From Methanomassiliicoccales archaeon (lineage in GTDB: Archaea > Thermoplasmatota > Thermoplasmata > RBG-16-68-12 > SOIM01): a stretch of DNA of 64,000 nucleotides. The stretch covers positions 59,737 to 123,736 of the forward strand of contig SOIM01000003.1 of NCBI GenBank assembly GCA_004377185.1, in the 5' to 3' direction. A program made the position numbers and the translations under genes. Numbering within the stretch: the first letter of the stretch is position 1; the number at the start of each line of letters is the position of its first letter. The notes below the pieces were generated by a model. It searched no databases. It was not told where the DNA came from and saw only the letters and a program-made list of their open reading frames with translations. Below are positions 37,691 through 47,750 of the stretch, one piece after another.

Positions 37691-38860
37691 ATGAGAGACG
37701 TTGCGATAATTGGTGTTGGCGATACTAAGTTTGGTGAACTGTGGGATTTATCATTCAGGGAGATCGGGATTGAAGCAGGGCTGAAGGCGATAGAAGACTC
37801 CGGCATAACAGGTCAGCAGATCGATGCATTGTTCGTTGGTAACATGTCGGCAGGGAAGTTCATCGAGCAGGAGCACGTTGCTCCCTTGGTTGCCGATTAC
37901 TCGGGTCTTTCCCCCCGGCACATTCCCACCTTCCGTATCGAGTCTGCAGGGGCTTGCGGCGCGGCCGCGTTGGCATGTGCGCACATGTCAGTCGCGTCAG
38001 GCATCTACAACATCGTCGTGGTGGGAGGCGCGGAGAAGATGACCGATGTCGGGGACACACAAGCTGCCGAGATTCTGAGCGCGACCGCGGATCAGGAATG
38101 GGAGTCCGTATTCGGAGCCACCATCGCCAGCCTTTTCGCAATGATGGCAAGGAGGCATATGCACACATATGGGACCACAAGGGAACAACTCGCTGCTGTC
38201 GCTGTCAAGAACCACAAGAACGGTTCCTTGAATCCCATTGCTCAATACAGAAAGGAGATAACTCCCGAGATGGTGCTTGGGGCACCTCCGGTTGCAGAGC
38301 CGTTGGGGCTCTTTGACTGTGCTCCTCTTTCGGACGGCGCGGCAACCGTGGTCTTGTGCCCGCTCGACATGGCGAAACGGTTCACGGATACACCCGTCAA
38401 GATCGCGGGTTATGGTCAGTCCAGTGATACGCTCGCCCTCCATGACAGGAGGGACATTTGTACGATGGATGCAACCGTGATCGCAGCCAAGAAAGCCTTC
38501 CATACCGCAAAACTGGCCCCCGAGGACATTCAATTGGCAGAAGTGCATGACAATTTCACAATCACAGAGCTCATTGCGATCGAAGACCTCGGTTTCTTCA
38601 AGAAGGGCGAGGGGGGACCGTCCACGGAAGATGGAAGGACGGCGCTCAACTCTGACATATCCGTCAATACTTCGGGCGGCCTCAAGGCCAGAGGTCAGCC
38701 GGTTGGAGCTACGGGTCTTGCACAGGTTGTGGAGGTTGTCCGGCAATTAAGAGGCGAGTGTGACAAGAGACAGGTTGATGGGGCCGAGATTGGCCTGACG
38801 CACAACATCGGCGGCACGGGGGCGAGTGCCGTTGTGCACATACTGAGGAGGGTGAACTAG
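37691..38860 (+). CDS. Acetyl-CoA C-acetyltransferase (thiolase), archaeal
   Basis: A 389-residue thiolase-like enzyme that makes acetoacetyl-CoA. RIESAGACGAAALACAHMSVASG near residue 85 (in parts) holds the nucleophilic Cys. EVHDNFTITELIAIEDLGF near 287 gives the His-containing segment, and GGLKARGQPVGATGLAQ near 340 has the second His/Cys region of archaeal thiolases. In archaea this protein, HMG-CoA synthase and a DUF35 protein form a complex that channels acetoacetyl-CoA. The ATG at 37691 follows GGAGA; a GTG at 37676 would overlap the HMG-CoA synthase stop. Confidence 0.92.
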   Translation: MRDVAIIGVGDTKFGELWDLSFREIGIEAGLKAIEDSGITGQQIDALFVGNMSAGKFIEQEHVAPLVADYSGLSPRHIPTFRIESAGACGAAALACAHMSVASGIYNIVVVGGAEKMTDVGDTQAAEILSATADQEWESVFGATIASLFAMMARRHMHTYGTTREQLAAVAVKNHKNGSLNPIAQYRKEITPEMVLGAPPVAEPLGLFDCAPLSDGAATVVLCPLDMAKRFTDTPVKIAGYGQSSDTLALHDRRDICTMDATVIAAKKAFHTAKLAPEDIQLAEVHDNFTITELIAIEDLGFFKKGEGGPSTEDGRTALNSDISVNTSGGLKARGQPVGATGLAQVVEVVRQLRGECDKRQVDGAEIGLTHNIGGTGASAVVHILRRVN

Positions 38861-39274
38861 ATGGGAATTCCACGGTTCTGGCGGGAAACCCCGAGCAGGT
38901 ACAACCTGATAGGGACGAAATGCGGCAGTTGCGGAATGATACATTTTCCACCGCGGGTTATCTGTCCCTCTTGCCACAGGAAGAGCATAGGTAAGATGGA
39001 AAGGACTCATCTGAGCGGAAAGGGCACCATCGTCAGCTATTCCATCGTGCACGACGCACCTCACTCTTTCGAAATGCAGAAACCCTACGTGGTTGCAATC
39101 ATCGAACTTGAGGGCGGATGCAGGCTGACAGCTCCCATAATAGACTGCTCCCCGTCGGATGTCGCTATCGGCATGGACGTAGAGGCCACCTTCAGGAAAC
39201 TGGGGGAACAGGGTGAGGACGGAGTTATCCATTACGGATACAAATTCAGACCCGCGCGCGAAGCAACAAAGTAA
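38861..39274 (+). CDS. Zn-ribbon/OB-fold (DUF35) scaffold of the thiolase-HMGCS complex
   Basis: A 137-residue protein. TKCGSCGMIHFPPRVICPSCHRKS at residues 24-47 (two C-x2-C pairs) is the rubredoxin-like zinc ribbon, followed by an OB fold with GKGTIVSYSIVHDAP and YVVAIIELEGGCRL. In the archaeal complex this protein bridges the thiolase and HMG-CoA synthase and binds CoA. It starts directly after the thiolase stop. A TATA-like TAATATATC overlaps its end and probably drives rpoL. Confidence 0.92.
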   Translation: MGIPRFWRETPSRYNLIGTKCGSCGMIHFPPRVICPSCHRKSIGKMERTHLSGKGTIVSYSIVHDAPHSFEMQKPYVVAIIELEGGCRLTAPIIDCSPSDVAIGMDVEATFRKLGEQGEDGVIHYGYKFRPAREATK

Positions 39275-39304
39275 TATATCAAATGAATCATATTCCCGTT
39301 CTCC

Positions 39305-39580
39305 ATGGAACTCAGACTTCTGGAAAGCAAGAAAACATCTGCAAAGATCGAGGTTTCCGAATTCGATCCCACTCTACTCTATCCTTTGATGACCGAACTC
39401 CAGAACGACAAGGACGTGACGGAGGCAAGGTTCACGACTGGACATCCACAGTTGGACAAACCAGTCATCCACGTGAAGGTGAAGAAGGGTAAGCCACAGA
39501 TGGCAGTGAAGCGGGCCGCCAGCAAGATTGCAAAGGAGTTCAAGGAGGCCCGTCAGAACCTCGAGAAGCAGCTGAAATGA
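39305..39580 (+). CDS. rpoL: DNA-directed RNA polymerase subunit L
   Basis: A 91-residue protein of the archaeal RpoL/Rpb11 family, the partner of RpoD in assembling the polymerase platform. ELQNDKDVTEARFTTGHPQLDKP is the conserved core around residues 31-53, with the family's ARF-GHP-L-P pattern, and the C-terminal helix KRAASKIAKEFKEARQNLEKQ dimerises. Length matches the family (about 90-100). A TATA element near 39271-39279 supports a separate transcript with truD. Confidence 0.93.
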   Translation: MELRLLESKKTSAKIEVSEFDPTLLYPLMTELQNDKDVTEARFTTGHPQLDKPVIHVKVKKGKPQMAVKRAASKIAKEFKEARQNLEKQLK

Positions 39581-39589
39581 TGTGTTTTG

Positions 39590-40870
39590 ATGGAGGAAAC
39601 GGTAGGGATCTCTGTCTTTTTGACTGACACACCAGGAATTGGCGGAAGATTGAGAAAAGACCCAGAGGATTTTGTGGTGGAGGAGATTCCTTGTGACATT
39701 ACCAGGAAGGATGGGGGAGAATACACTATTGCAAAGGTCCGATCAAGAAATTGGGAGACCAACAGGTTGGTCCGGAAGTTCGCAAGGATCCTTGGTATCT
39801 CAAGGAGGAGAATCCGATTTGCCGGCACCAAGGACAAAAGGGCCATCACCACACAGTATTTCCAATTCGATCACCCTGCAGAGAGGATTTCATCTCTGAA
39901 TCTCTCGGACGTCGAGATCCTTGAGGTTTTTGAGACGAATGAAAGGCTGGAAATAGGGAATCTGCTGGGAAACAGATTCAGGGTTGCCATCCATGATACC
40001 GAGATACCCATTGGAAATGCGTACGAGAATTCTCGAGAAGTCCGAAAGGAGATACTCGACCTTGGTGGTTTTCCCAATTTCTTTGGAATACAGAGGTTCG
40101 GGGCGGTAAGGCCTATCACTCATGTCGTTGGCAAACACATCGTCCAGGGAGACTTCGAGAAAGCAGTTCTGACTTACGTAGCCAACCCGGTGAAAGGAGA
40201 GCCTGAGGAGGCCTACGAAGCGCGAAAGAACCTGCAGGAAGACCTGGATTTTCGAAAGGCTTTGAGGGACTTCCCGGAGAAACTGTCCTTCGAAAAGGCC
40301 ATCCTGAATCATCTGGTAAAGACTGAACAGGACTTCGTGGGTGGGCTCGGTCAACTTCCAGACAATCTTCTATCGATGTTCGTACATGCTTATCAGTCCT
40401 TCCTGTTCAACAAGGTCCTCAGTAGGAGAATGGAGAGCAGGCTTCCCTTGAATGAACCGGTCCTGGGAGACTACGTGTTGCCCCTCGACCGGGATGGCTT
40501 GCCGAATCACAGGAGACCTATTATCGTCAACGGACATAACTTGCAGAAAGTATCTTCCCAATCGAAGAAGAAAAAGGCCTTCGTGAGCGGTGTTCTGTTC
40601 GGCAGGGAATCCGTCTTCTCCGAAGGTGAAATGGGGAAAATCGAGAGGGAAGTCATTGAGGAGGAGGGTCTAGAAAGGGAGGACTTCCTCATCCCACGAA
40701 TGCGAAGACTATCATCGAAGGGAACTAGGAGAGAGATAATGGCTCCTCTGTACGAACTCAACATGGAGAAGGAAGAGGACTCGATAGTCCTTGAATTCCA
40801 GCTGAATAAGGGATGTTATGCAACTGCACTTCTGAGAGAATTCATGAAGGCAGAAGCAACTAGCTATTGA
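39590..40870 (+). CDS. truD: tRNA pseudouridine synthase D
   Basis: A 426-residue TruD-family enzyme, making pseudouridine 13 in tRNA. DPEDFVVEEIP near residue 25, RFAGTKDKRAITTQ near 81 with the catalytic Asp in TKDKRA, and FPNFFGIQRFG near 164 are the signature stretches. The inserted domain about 200-330 is normal in the family. The ATG at 39590 is preferred to a TTG at 39587; nearby codons give the same frame. It lies 9 bases after rpoL. Confidence 0.93.
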   Translation: MEETVGISVFLTDTPGIGGRLRKDPEDFVVEEIPCDITRKDGGEYTIAKVRSRNWETNRLVRKFARILGISRRRIRFAGTKDKRAITTQYFQFDHPAERISSLNLSDVEILEVFETNERLEIGNLLGNRFRVAIHDTEIPIGNAYENSREVRKEILDLGGFPNFFGIQRFGAVRPITHVVGKHIVQGDFEKAVLTYVANPVKGEPEEAYEARKNLQEDLDFRKALRDFPEKLSFEKAILNHLVKTEQDFVGGLGQLPDNLLSMFVHAYQSFLFNKVLSRRMESRLPLNEPVLGDYVLPLDRDGLPNHRRPIIVNGHNLQKVSSQSKKKKAFVSGVLFGRESVFSEGEMGKIEREVIEEEGLEREDFLIPRMRRLSSKGTRREIMAPLYELNMEKEEDSIVLEFQLNKGCYATALLREFMKAEATSY

Positions 40871-40892
40871 GTTTAGAATACGACTCGCTCAA

Positions 40893-40904
40893 CTTTTTAT
40901 AATA
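40893..40904 (+). promoter_or_regulatory. TATA box of the giant surface-protein gene
   Basis: CTTTTTATAATA lies about 49 bases before the ATG at 40948, leaving a short leader that contains GGTGATGGAGG. Confidence 0.4.
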
Positions 40905-40947
40905 GTAAGTATGTCGAGCATCAAGAATCGGTGATGGAGGCCTGCAA

Positions 40948-43900
40948 ATGGAGAGAAAAGAGTATGGTGGGCAAGATAGATGGATGTCCGTTTCTGTTGT
41001 GGCAGTTCTAGTCTTCACCGCTTTCTTCGCGGTTGTGTCGACGCAGATGCCAACGGCAAAGGCGTATAACACACCAGGAAGCGGTGTCGTCTGGAGCATG
41101 GACGACCTGGTGGCCAACTCCATGGGTGCTGTTACAGGCGGCGGAGGAGTATATGACATAAACGAGGACTTGATTATTCTGGCAACTGATACCGTTTATA
41201 TGAGGGTCGGAGAGCTGGTCAGCGTGGACGCAGGATTTGGGATCTACGTGGAAGGAACCTTCCTCTCTCAAACGCCTCTCGGTACCGTTGAGTTCGGGTC
41301 AAGTCTTCCCTCGCCAGAGCCGCAGGATTGGGCGGGGTTCACCTTCTTCCCGAGGAGCATAGGACGTTTCGACAACATCATTATCAGGCACGCGTCCACG
41401 GGTGTGGGCATCAACGACGCGGACGTAACCATTAGAAATTCCAAACTTGAGTTGAACTACCCCTTTGGAATATTCTTTAACAGTGGATTGTTCCAGCTGA
41501 ACAATTCGGTAATACTGGGTTCCCCACCGCCTTCGGTTTCCATAACCAACGACGGGGGGACAGCGATCTTTGCAATGGGAGCAATCTCCGACACTCTTTG
41601 GCTGAACGAAAGTGTGATAATTGGTGGAAATGGTACTGACAGCGGTTTCGGTGGAGTCGCGATCTTCACTCAGAATCTCGACGGACCTACAGGAATCATT
41701 GGGAACCGAATGATCGTCGGCGGAAGAGGTGGGGACAACTCGATTGATGCTGGAACTGCAGGAAGTGGCTCCATGGCGATACATTTCTTCCCGGTTTTCA
41801 ACTCGGACTCCCCACCAGCTATCAATATCAGCGGGAATGCGATGATCAGAGGAGGAAGAGGTGGAAATAACAACGCGTCCGTCGATGGCAGCTCTGGAAT
41901 GGGCGGCGTGGGAATAATCATCACGGACACAGAGAGTCAGGGATCTGTTGTTATCTCAGACAACCAGTATATTTCCGGCGGAGGCGGGGGACGCAATAGG
42001 GCGAACTGGAGCGGTGGATTCTGGGTCGGTAATGGAGGTTACGGAATCGTTCTGAGCAATGTCGGAGGGCTCTCCAGTAGCATAAGCAACAATCAGGCTA
42101 TCTACGGTGGAGATGGAGGAAACAACAGAGGAGCGGCCATGGTTGCGGGAACTTCTGCCGGATGGGGGGGACATGCGGTATCTATGATCAATGTCCGGAA
42201 TATTACAGTTAACGTCAACACTATTGTGGGTGGTCATGGAGGCAACAACACCATTCCTGGAGTGGGAGTGATAGCCGGCACGGGTGGAATTGGCCTGCTC
42301 GTGGGTGGCTCCATCAATATGACCATCACTGCTTCCTCGATATACGGTGGGGAAGGCGGAGATGATTTCGTGGGGATGGTGGGTCCAGGTATGATGGCTG
42401 GGCCTGGAAATGGAAACCACGCCATAAGCTCTCAAAACACTCTGGGGGTTGTGAATAGCTGCTTCGTTCAAGGAGGAAAGGGAGGAGACAATTACGGAAT
42501 GTTCGGAGAAGGTAGACCAGGCGGATATGGTGTCAGTCTCGATGGACCTTTCAGCCTTTCCTTCGACGGCGGAACTCTCATAGGAGGCAAGGGCGGAGAC
42601 AATTACAACGATACTGGGATTGCGAGCGGCTCCGGGTCGTATGCTTTCTATTTGAACGACGCCATGAGAGCCTCTGTTTCGAACGCGGACATCATTGGCG
42701 GAGCAGGAGGCGACTCATATTTCGGTGCCAACACAATGCCAGGATCGGGCTCTGGATCCGTCATAATCCTCGGCGCTTCAAGGGCAGTTACTTTTTCGGA
42801 TAACCCCCTCATCACAATTGGAGCTGGAGGAATAAACTTCGTGACTGGTGCCGTCGGGCCCAAAGGCGGTCCTGTGATGGAAGTCGGGGTCAATCCCCAG
42901 AACGTTGATATCGTCAGGAACTTCATCTACAATGGGAGTGGAGCTGGAATCTACAATCAAGCACCTGGTTTGCTTGTTGACGGAAACATCATCGAAAACA
43001 ATCTCTACGGGGTCCTACTAGAGTCGAGTGCAAACTGGGCGAACATCATAAACAATCAGAGAATTGGAGAAGCCCAAGACGGTATTTCCATATGGGGAGC
43101 AAATAACGTTCTCACCAGAGACAATTTCATCGATAACGTTGACGTTGGCATTAGAATAGACAACTCAACAGATGTGCTCGTTGACCGAACGGTCATAAAC
43201 AATACTCAGAGCTGGGGTATCGTGCTGCAGCCCTTCTCGGAAAGAGTCCTGATCGAGAATAGTAGCATCACCAATTCGGTAGGACGGGATATCTTCCTGT
43301 CTCTGTCTAACGCCACGACGTTGAACTCTACCTTCGACGGCACAAACGTTGGTGTATCTCCCAGCTCGAATCTGACCGTGAAAAACTACCTTGACGTGAA
43401 AGTCATTGATGGCGTTATGGCTCCAATTCCAAATGCCGATGTGGAAGTGTTGGACAATGGAGGGCAGGTGTACGCCACTCCCTGGTATGGTGGTGGGAAT
43501 GCCACGACGGATGCCAGCGGAGAAGTGAACTGGATAATCGTTACGGACAGGATTTACATTGGTAGCAGTATCGCAACGGACAATGCAACAGATGCAGAAG
43601 TGACCGAAGTGGGAACGGTGTTCTTCAACAACCCTAGAATCGTTGATATGTCCGTCTCTCATCAAGAGGTCTTCGCAGAGGTGATGGCGGACAATCTGCC
43701 ACCTCGGATCTACAACGTCTACCTGAACGGCATGAAATTCGTAAATGTGCTCGCAGGAACACCTGTTGACATAACGGCGATACTTGATGACACGACGACC
43801 GGGAATTCGAATATCACCTCAGCCAATTACACGATAGGGCAAGACATGTGGCCTGGTACTCCTATGAACCCGACTGATGGTGCTTTTGATGGACCTGTCG

Positions 43901-46674
43901 AGAGTGCCGATGAAACCATAGATACAACACCGTGGTCCCCTGGTACCTATGAAATCTGGGTGTATGGTTGCGACGATCAACTCAACTGCAACGTTACTGG
44001 AGATTTCGCGACTTTGAACATCACCACTGATACTGAGCCTCCCCGAATACAGAATGTACGGGTAAATGGTGCTATTTCAATCAATGTTGTACAGGGCACA
44101 ATGGTTGATATCACTGCGAGAGTGAATGACGCGCCAACAGGCAACTCCAACATTTTGAACGCCAATTACACAATAAGACAAGATATATGGCCCACCAGTA
44201 CTCCAATGAACCCGACAGACGGAGCGTTCGATAGTCAATCTGAAGATGTGAATGAGACAATTGACACGACAGGATGGGTCCCAGGCACATATGAGATTTG
44301 GGTGTACGGTTGCGACATCGTGCCTAACTGCAACATAACAGGAGACTTCGCAACGATCAACATCGTGCTAGAAAGCCTTCCTCCTGAGATCCACAATGTC
44401 ACTGTGAACGGACTCCCGAGTGTGGACGTTGTGGCAGGGGACCTCGTTATTTTGAATGCTACCGTGAATGACACCCTCACAGGCGAATCAGTCATTGACG
44501 GGGCCAACTACACGATTGGGTTCCAGAACTGGACGAGCAGTACGCCAATGTTTCCAGCCGATATGTGGTTTGACACCATGGTGGAGGACGTCACGGCCTT
44601 TGTGGATACGACTAACTGGGGGTGTGGCATCTACGACTTGTATGTCTACGGCTGGGATGTTATTCCCAACTACAACACAACATCTGTGGCTTATGCGACC
44701 ATAAATGTCACTGTATGCGACTTTGAACCGCCTGAGATCTACAACGTGAACATTGACGGGGCTGCGACACAAACCTACTACTTGTCCCTCCTGCCAGCGA
44801 CCGTCACCCTTACCGCAGATATCGATGACACACTGACAGGGATGTCTCCGATAGGAGGAGCCAATTATACCATACCAGCAGACAACTGGCCATCAAGTGT
44901 CCCAATGAACCCTGCCGACGGAGCCTTCGATACCACGTTTGAGGTTGCAACTGCGACAATAGCGACTCCAGCTAATCCTGGAATCTACGAGTACTGTGTC
45001 TACGCATGGGATCAAGTCATTCCTCCGAATTACAACACAACGGGGGACTGTGCATACCTTACCATAGTTGATGATTTAAGTCCGGACGTCACGAACGTTC
45101 TGTTGAATGGAAGTGCAAGTGCTTCGGTTGTGATAGGAGCGATAGTTACCCTGACAGCGACCGCTGACGATACCCTGAGAGGCGGATCTGATATCCAGAC
45201 TGTGAACTACACAATCGGAAAAGATGCATGGCTAACGAGCACTCCCATGGACCCGACGGATGGTGCTTTCGATAACCCGATGGAAGATGCCAATATTACG
45301 ATTAATACGACAGCTTTGGGACTCGGTACTTTCACGATATGCGTGAACGTGATGGATGAACTCCGCAATGAGAACAATACATGCATCGAATCCGCCACTT
45401 TGGATGTCACAGCGGATGACAATTTGCCACCGGAGATCTCCATTGTATTGGTTGATGGACAAGCAATCAAGGATGCCACGGAGGGAATGGTCCTAGTGAT
45501 TACTGCCACCGTCAACGACATACCAACTGGTGGTTCCAACATCAAATCTGCAAATTACACAATAGGACTGATGAGCTTCCCTGGCACCCCAATGAGTGCA
45601 CAGGATGTAACTTTCGATTCACCTACTGAAGACGTGATTGGATTGGTTGACACCGCTGGATGGAGCGTAGGGATTTCACTTGTTTGCGTGTATGGGAGTG
45701 ATGTGGCTTCCAACAACAACACAACCTCAAGCGCGTGCGCACAAATCAACATAGTCGTGGACGTCTTCCCGCCCACTGTAACCGGCTCTCCAAGAGGAGT
45801 TGGAGTTCCCATTGATACGAACATCACTCTCAATTTCAACGAGCCAATGAACACTGACACCGTCAATATGTCCTTCAGCTACACCGACCTAACAACAACA
45901 CTCAATGAGACTCACGGAACCATAACCTGGTCGAACAACAACAGAACCATGACGTTTGACCCAGCGGTGGACTTGGACTACAGCACAACCTACATTGTCA
46001 CCCTCAACGGATCGATAGCCGAGGACGAAGTTGGCAACTTGCTGGATGGAAACAGAGACGGAACCGGAGGAGACGACTATGTGTTCGCTTTCAAGACGGA
46101 AGAAGAGCCCCCTGTCGTTGACACCATCCCGCCGGAAGTGACTGACACGGATCCAAATGATGGACAAACGGACATTCCGGTCACCATCCGCGTGATCAAA
46201 GTCACTTTCAATGAATCCATGGACGAGGACAAAGGTGACGTCACGATTGACGGCATTGACACCACAGAGAGCTGGGACGGAAACACGCTCATCATAACCC
46301 TGATGAGCGACCTGGAACCCGACACAACTTACGAAGTCCGAATCAGGAACGCTGAAGACGAAGCCGGCAATCCTCTGGGAGAGTATACATTCACTTTCAC
46401 TACCGGGACCGAACCAGTCACCCCGCCTCCGCCTGGTGTAGCTGGCTTCGATTGGTTGTGGTTGCTGGTGATAATCCTAGTGGCAATCGTGGTCATCCTG
46501 GGCCTTATGTTGATGAGAAAGAAGAGGCCTGAGGAAGTACTGGTCACCCCGATCGCTGAGGAAGAGGTCGAGGCAGAGATACCCGTTGAGGAAGAGGAAG
46601 CCCCACCCCCACCGGAAGAAGAAGTACTCGCGGAAGAGGAAGAGGGAGAATTCCTAGAAGAAGCGGATACTTAG
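40948..46674 (+). CDS. Giant surface protein: glycine-rich beta-helix, six Ig-like repeats, two Big_5 domains, membrane anchor
   Basis: A 1908-residue protein. A signal anchor (SVSVVAVLVFTAFFAVVS) is at residues 13-30. Residues about 90-700 contain many GG-x-GG-x-N turns (GGRGGDN, GGEGGDD, GGKGGDN, GGAGGDS), suggesting a parallel beta-helix or glycine-rich solenoid. Residues about 700-900 read as a right-handed beta-helix (NNIIDN, VENSSIT-like). Residues about 917-1605 hold six repeats of about 115 residues with TSANYTIG, MNPTDGAFD and TYEIWVYG. Two SbsA/Big_5-like domains (NEPMNTDTV, NESMDEDKG) follow. The protein ends with a helix (WLLVIILVAIVVILGLMLM), RKKR, and an acidic-proline tail, as expected for a cytoplasmic tail. 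The extracellular ligand is unknown. Confidence 0.8.
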   Translation: MERKEYGGQDRWMSVSVVAVLVFTAFFAVVSTQMPTAKAYNTPGSGVVWSMDDLVANSMGAVTGGGGVYDINEDLIILATDTVYMRVGELVSVDAGFGIYVEGTFLSQTPLGTVEFGSSLPSPEPQDWAGFTFFPRSIGRFDNIIIRHASTGVGINDADVTIRNSKLELNYPFGIFFNSGLFQLNNSVILGSPPPSVSITNDGGTAIFAMGAISDTLWLNESVIIGGNGTDSGFGGVAIFTQNLDGPTGIIGNRMIVGGRGGDNSIDAGTAGSGSMAIHFFPVFNSDSPPAINISGNAMIRGGRGGNNNASVDGSSGMGGVGIIITDTESQGSVVISDNQYISGGGGGRNRANWSGGFWVGNGGYGIVLSNVGGLSSSISNNQAIYGGDGGNNRGAAMVAGTSAGWGGHAVSMINVRNITVNVNTIVGGHGGNNTIPGVGVIAGTGGIGLLVGGSINMTITASSIYGGEGGDDFVGMVGPGMMAGPGNGNHAISSQNTLGVVNSCFVQGGKGGDNYGMFGEGRPGGYGVSLDGPFSLSFDGGTLIGGKGGDNYNDTGIASGSGSYAFYLNDAMRASVSNADIIGGAGGDSYFGANTMPGSGSGSVIILGASRAVTFSDNPLITIGAGGINFVTGAVGPKGGPVMEVGVNPQNVDIVRNFIYNGSGAGIYNQAPGLLVDGNIIENNLYGVLLESSANWANIINNQRIGEAQDGISIWGANNVLTRDNFIDNVDVGIRIDNSTDVLVDRTVINNTQSWGIVLQPFSERVLIENSSITNSVGRDIFLSLSNATTLNSTFDGTNVGVSPSSNLTVKNYLDVKVIDGVMAPIPNADVEVLDNGGQVYATPWYGGGNATTDASGEVNWIIVTDRIYIGSSIATDNATDAEVTEVGTVFFNNPRIVDMSVSHQEVFAEVMADNLPPRIYNVYLNGMKFVNVLAGTPVDITAILDDTTTGNSNITSANYTIGQDMWPGTPMNPTDGAFDGPVESADETIDTTPWSPGTYEIWVYGCDDQLNCNVTGDFATLNITTDTEPPRIQNVRVNGAISINVVQGTMVDITARVNDAPTGNSNILNANYTIRQDIWPTSTPMNPTDGAFDSQSEDVNETIDTTGWVPGTYEIWVYGCDIVPNCNITGDFATINIVLESLPPEIHNVTVNGLPSVDVVAGDLVILNATVNDTLTGESVIDGANYTIGFQNWTSSTPMFPADMWFDTMVEDVTAFVDTTNWGCGIYDLYVYGWDVIPNYNTTSVAYATINVTVCDFEPPEIYNVNIDGAATQTYYLSLLPATVTLTADIDDTLTGMSPIGGANYTIPADNWPSSVPMNPADGAFDTTFEVATATIATPANPGIYEYCVYAWDQVIPPNYNTTGDCAYLTIVDDLSPDVTNVLLNGSASASVVIGAIVTLTATADDTLRGGSDIQTVNYTIGKDAWLTSTPMDPTDGAFDNPMEDANITINTTALGLGTFTICVNVMDELRNENNTCIESATLDVTADDNLPPEISIVLVDGQAIKDATEGMVLVITATVNDIPTGGSNIKSANYTIGLMSFPGTPMSAQDVTFDSPTEDVIGLVDTAGWSVGISLVCVYGSDVASNNNTTSSACAQINIVVDVFPPTVTGSPRGVGVPIDTNITLNFNEPMNTDTVNMSFSYTDLTTTLNETHGTITWSNNNRTMTFDPAVDLDYSTTYIVTLNGSIAEDEVGNLLDGNRDGTGGDDYVFAFKTEEEPPVVDTIPPEVTDTDPNDGQTDIPVTIRVIKVTFNESMDEDKGDVTIDGIDTTESWDGNTLIITLMSDLEPDTTYEVRIRNAEDEAGNPLGEYTFTFTTGTEPVTPPPPGVAGFDWLWLLVIILVAIVVILGLMLMRKKRPEEVLVTPIAEEEVEAEIPVEEEEAPPPPEEEVLAEEEEGEFLEEADT
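43697..45765 (+). repeat. Six tandem Ig-like repeats of about 345 bp
   Basis: Units begin near 43697, 44037, 44380, 44728, 45078 and 45427. Each starts with a P-E/R-I-x-N-V codon run and contains ANYTIG and a DxAFD codon motif. DNA identity is moderate, protein conservation clear, so the duplications are not recent. Confidence 0.7.
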
Positions 46675-47750
46675 ACTATCCCCCACGAGTGCTCACAGTT
46701 GCCCACAACGGGCCCCAGGTCCTCCAGTGTGATCCTTTCCTTGTCAGATTCGAACAAGAACCTGGTCACATTGGTTGGATATTCATTGTAATAGAGCACG
46801 GTGTTGAATATTCTCAGCAGAGGCTGCTGAATCCGCCAGTAAGCTCTCGCGTAAGAGGTCATCTCCATCTCGAATCTGGCCCTTCCGTCATCCCCGGTCA
46901 AGGTGAACACGGGCAGGTCATTCTCGTATCTCTTCCGCATTCTGATGTTCTTTACTCTACGCAAGACTTCAGTCTTCGCATCATAGAACTGCCAGCCCTT
47001 GGAAAGCATCCTCTCCCCCCAGTCCAACTTGCTTGAGTGCTTCTCTGTTCGACGGAACATAGGCGGTCCGAAGTGAGGCATGAAATAGTCAATGTAGGAA
47101 CCGTTCTCTGAGTGGAATATGCCCCAATACCACGGTGTAGTTGGAGAATTGATGCGGACCTTCTGGAAATATGCGGTCCCCTCTACCTCTTCCGAGCTTT
47201 CCCCTATCCTAACAGTGCCAGTGGCTCTGCTCCCTCGAATCTTGTGCATCGAATATGCAAGGTGGAGGAAATACTCCTTACCTGTCCGGACAATCCTTGA
47301 GAGGTGCTCCGTCCAAGGTCTAAGTTCAATCTCTATCCTGGCATCGGGTCTCTCTATCTTGACCCAGTTTGAGTTGCCTTTTCCACCGAAGACATATTTG
47401 CTGTCACTAACAAGGGACAGCTCTCTCTCGTCCTCGCCCCACTGAGTCGCAAGCGGGCCGTCGTCAATGAACACAGGATCGATCATCCTCGTTCCGTCAA
47501 AGTACCAACAGGCGGTCAAACCATAGGCAGTGGCCTTTCTACCATCCATCTTCGCATCCGATTTCCGCTCCCACGAATGGTCGTTCACCAAGAGCTTCTT
47601 GCAGTTCCTGGTTCCCCACAATACAACCATCTGTTTCGTTCTCTGCGGGTTCTCCGGATTCCGGAAGAAGAAAATCCACCACCACCACCACCAGGTGCGG
47701 TTCTTCAGTGCGTGGGTCATATCAATGTTCATTATCTCGGCATAGCTCAT
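46671..47750 (-). CDS. Conserved protein with six-tryptophan motif (CrtC/AttH-like?)
   Basis: A 359-residue protein of uncertain family. Near the N-terminus (about residues 19-29) is RTWWWWWWIFFFRN, six Trp then Ile and three Phe, followed by a beta-rich body. The body has many Trp/Tyr (SYIDYFMPHFGPPMF, GKGNSNWVKIERPDARIEIEL), which resembles lipocalin-like AttH/hydroxyneurosporene-synthase folds used on terpenoid-like substrates. That fold assignment is an inference from pattern only. The end overlaps the stop of the giant surface protein. No signal peptide or zinc site is seen. Confidence 0.6.
   Translation of the reverse strand: MSYAEIMNIDMTHALKNRTWWWWWWIFFFRNPENPQRTKQMVVLWGTRNCKKLLVNDHSWERKSDAKMDGRKATAYGLTACWYFDGTRMIDPVFIDDGPLATQWGEDERELSLVSDSKYVFGGKGNSNWVKIERPDARIEIELRPWTEHLSRIVRTGKEYFLHLAYSMHKIRGSRATGTVRIGESSEEVEGTAYFQKVRINSPTTPWYWGIFHSENGSYIDYFMPHFGPPMFRRTEKHSSKLDWGERMLSKGWQFYDAKTEVLRRVKNIRMRKRYENDLPVFTLTGDDGRARFEMEMTSYARAYWRIQQPLLRIFNTVLYYNEYPTNVTRFLFESDKERITLEDLGPVVGNCEHSWGIV

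Noticed and set aside
41700..42900. Glycine-codon repeats as a possible DNA repeat array
   Set aside because: The repeats are explained by the GG-turn protein pattern and vary at DNA level.
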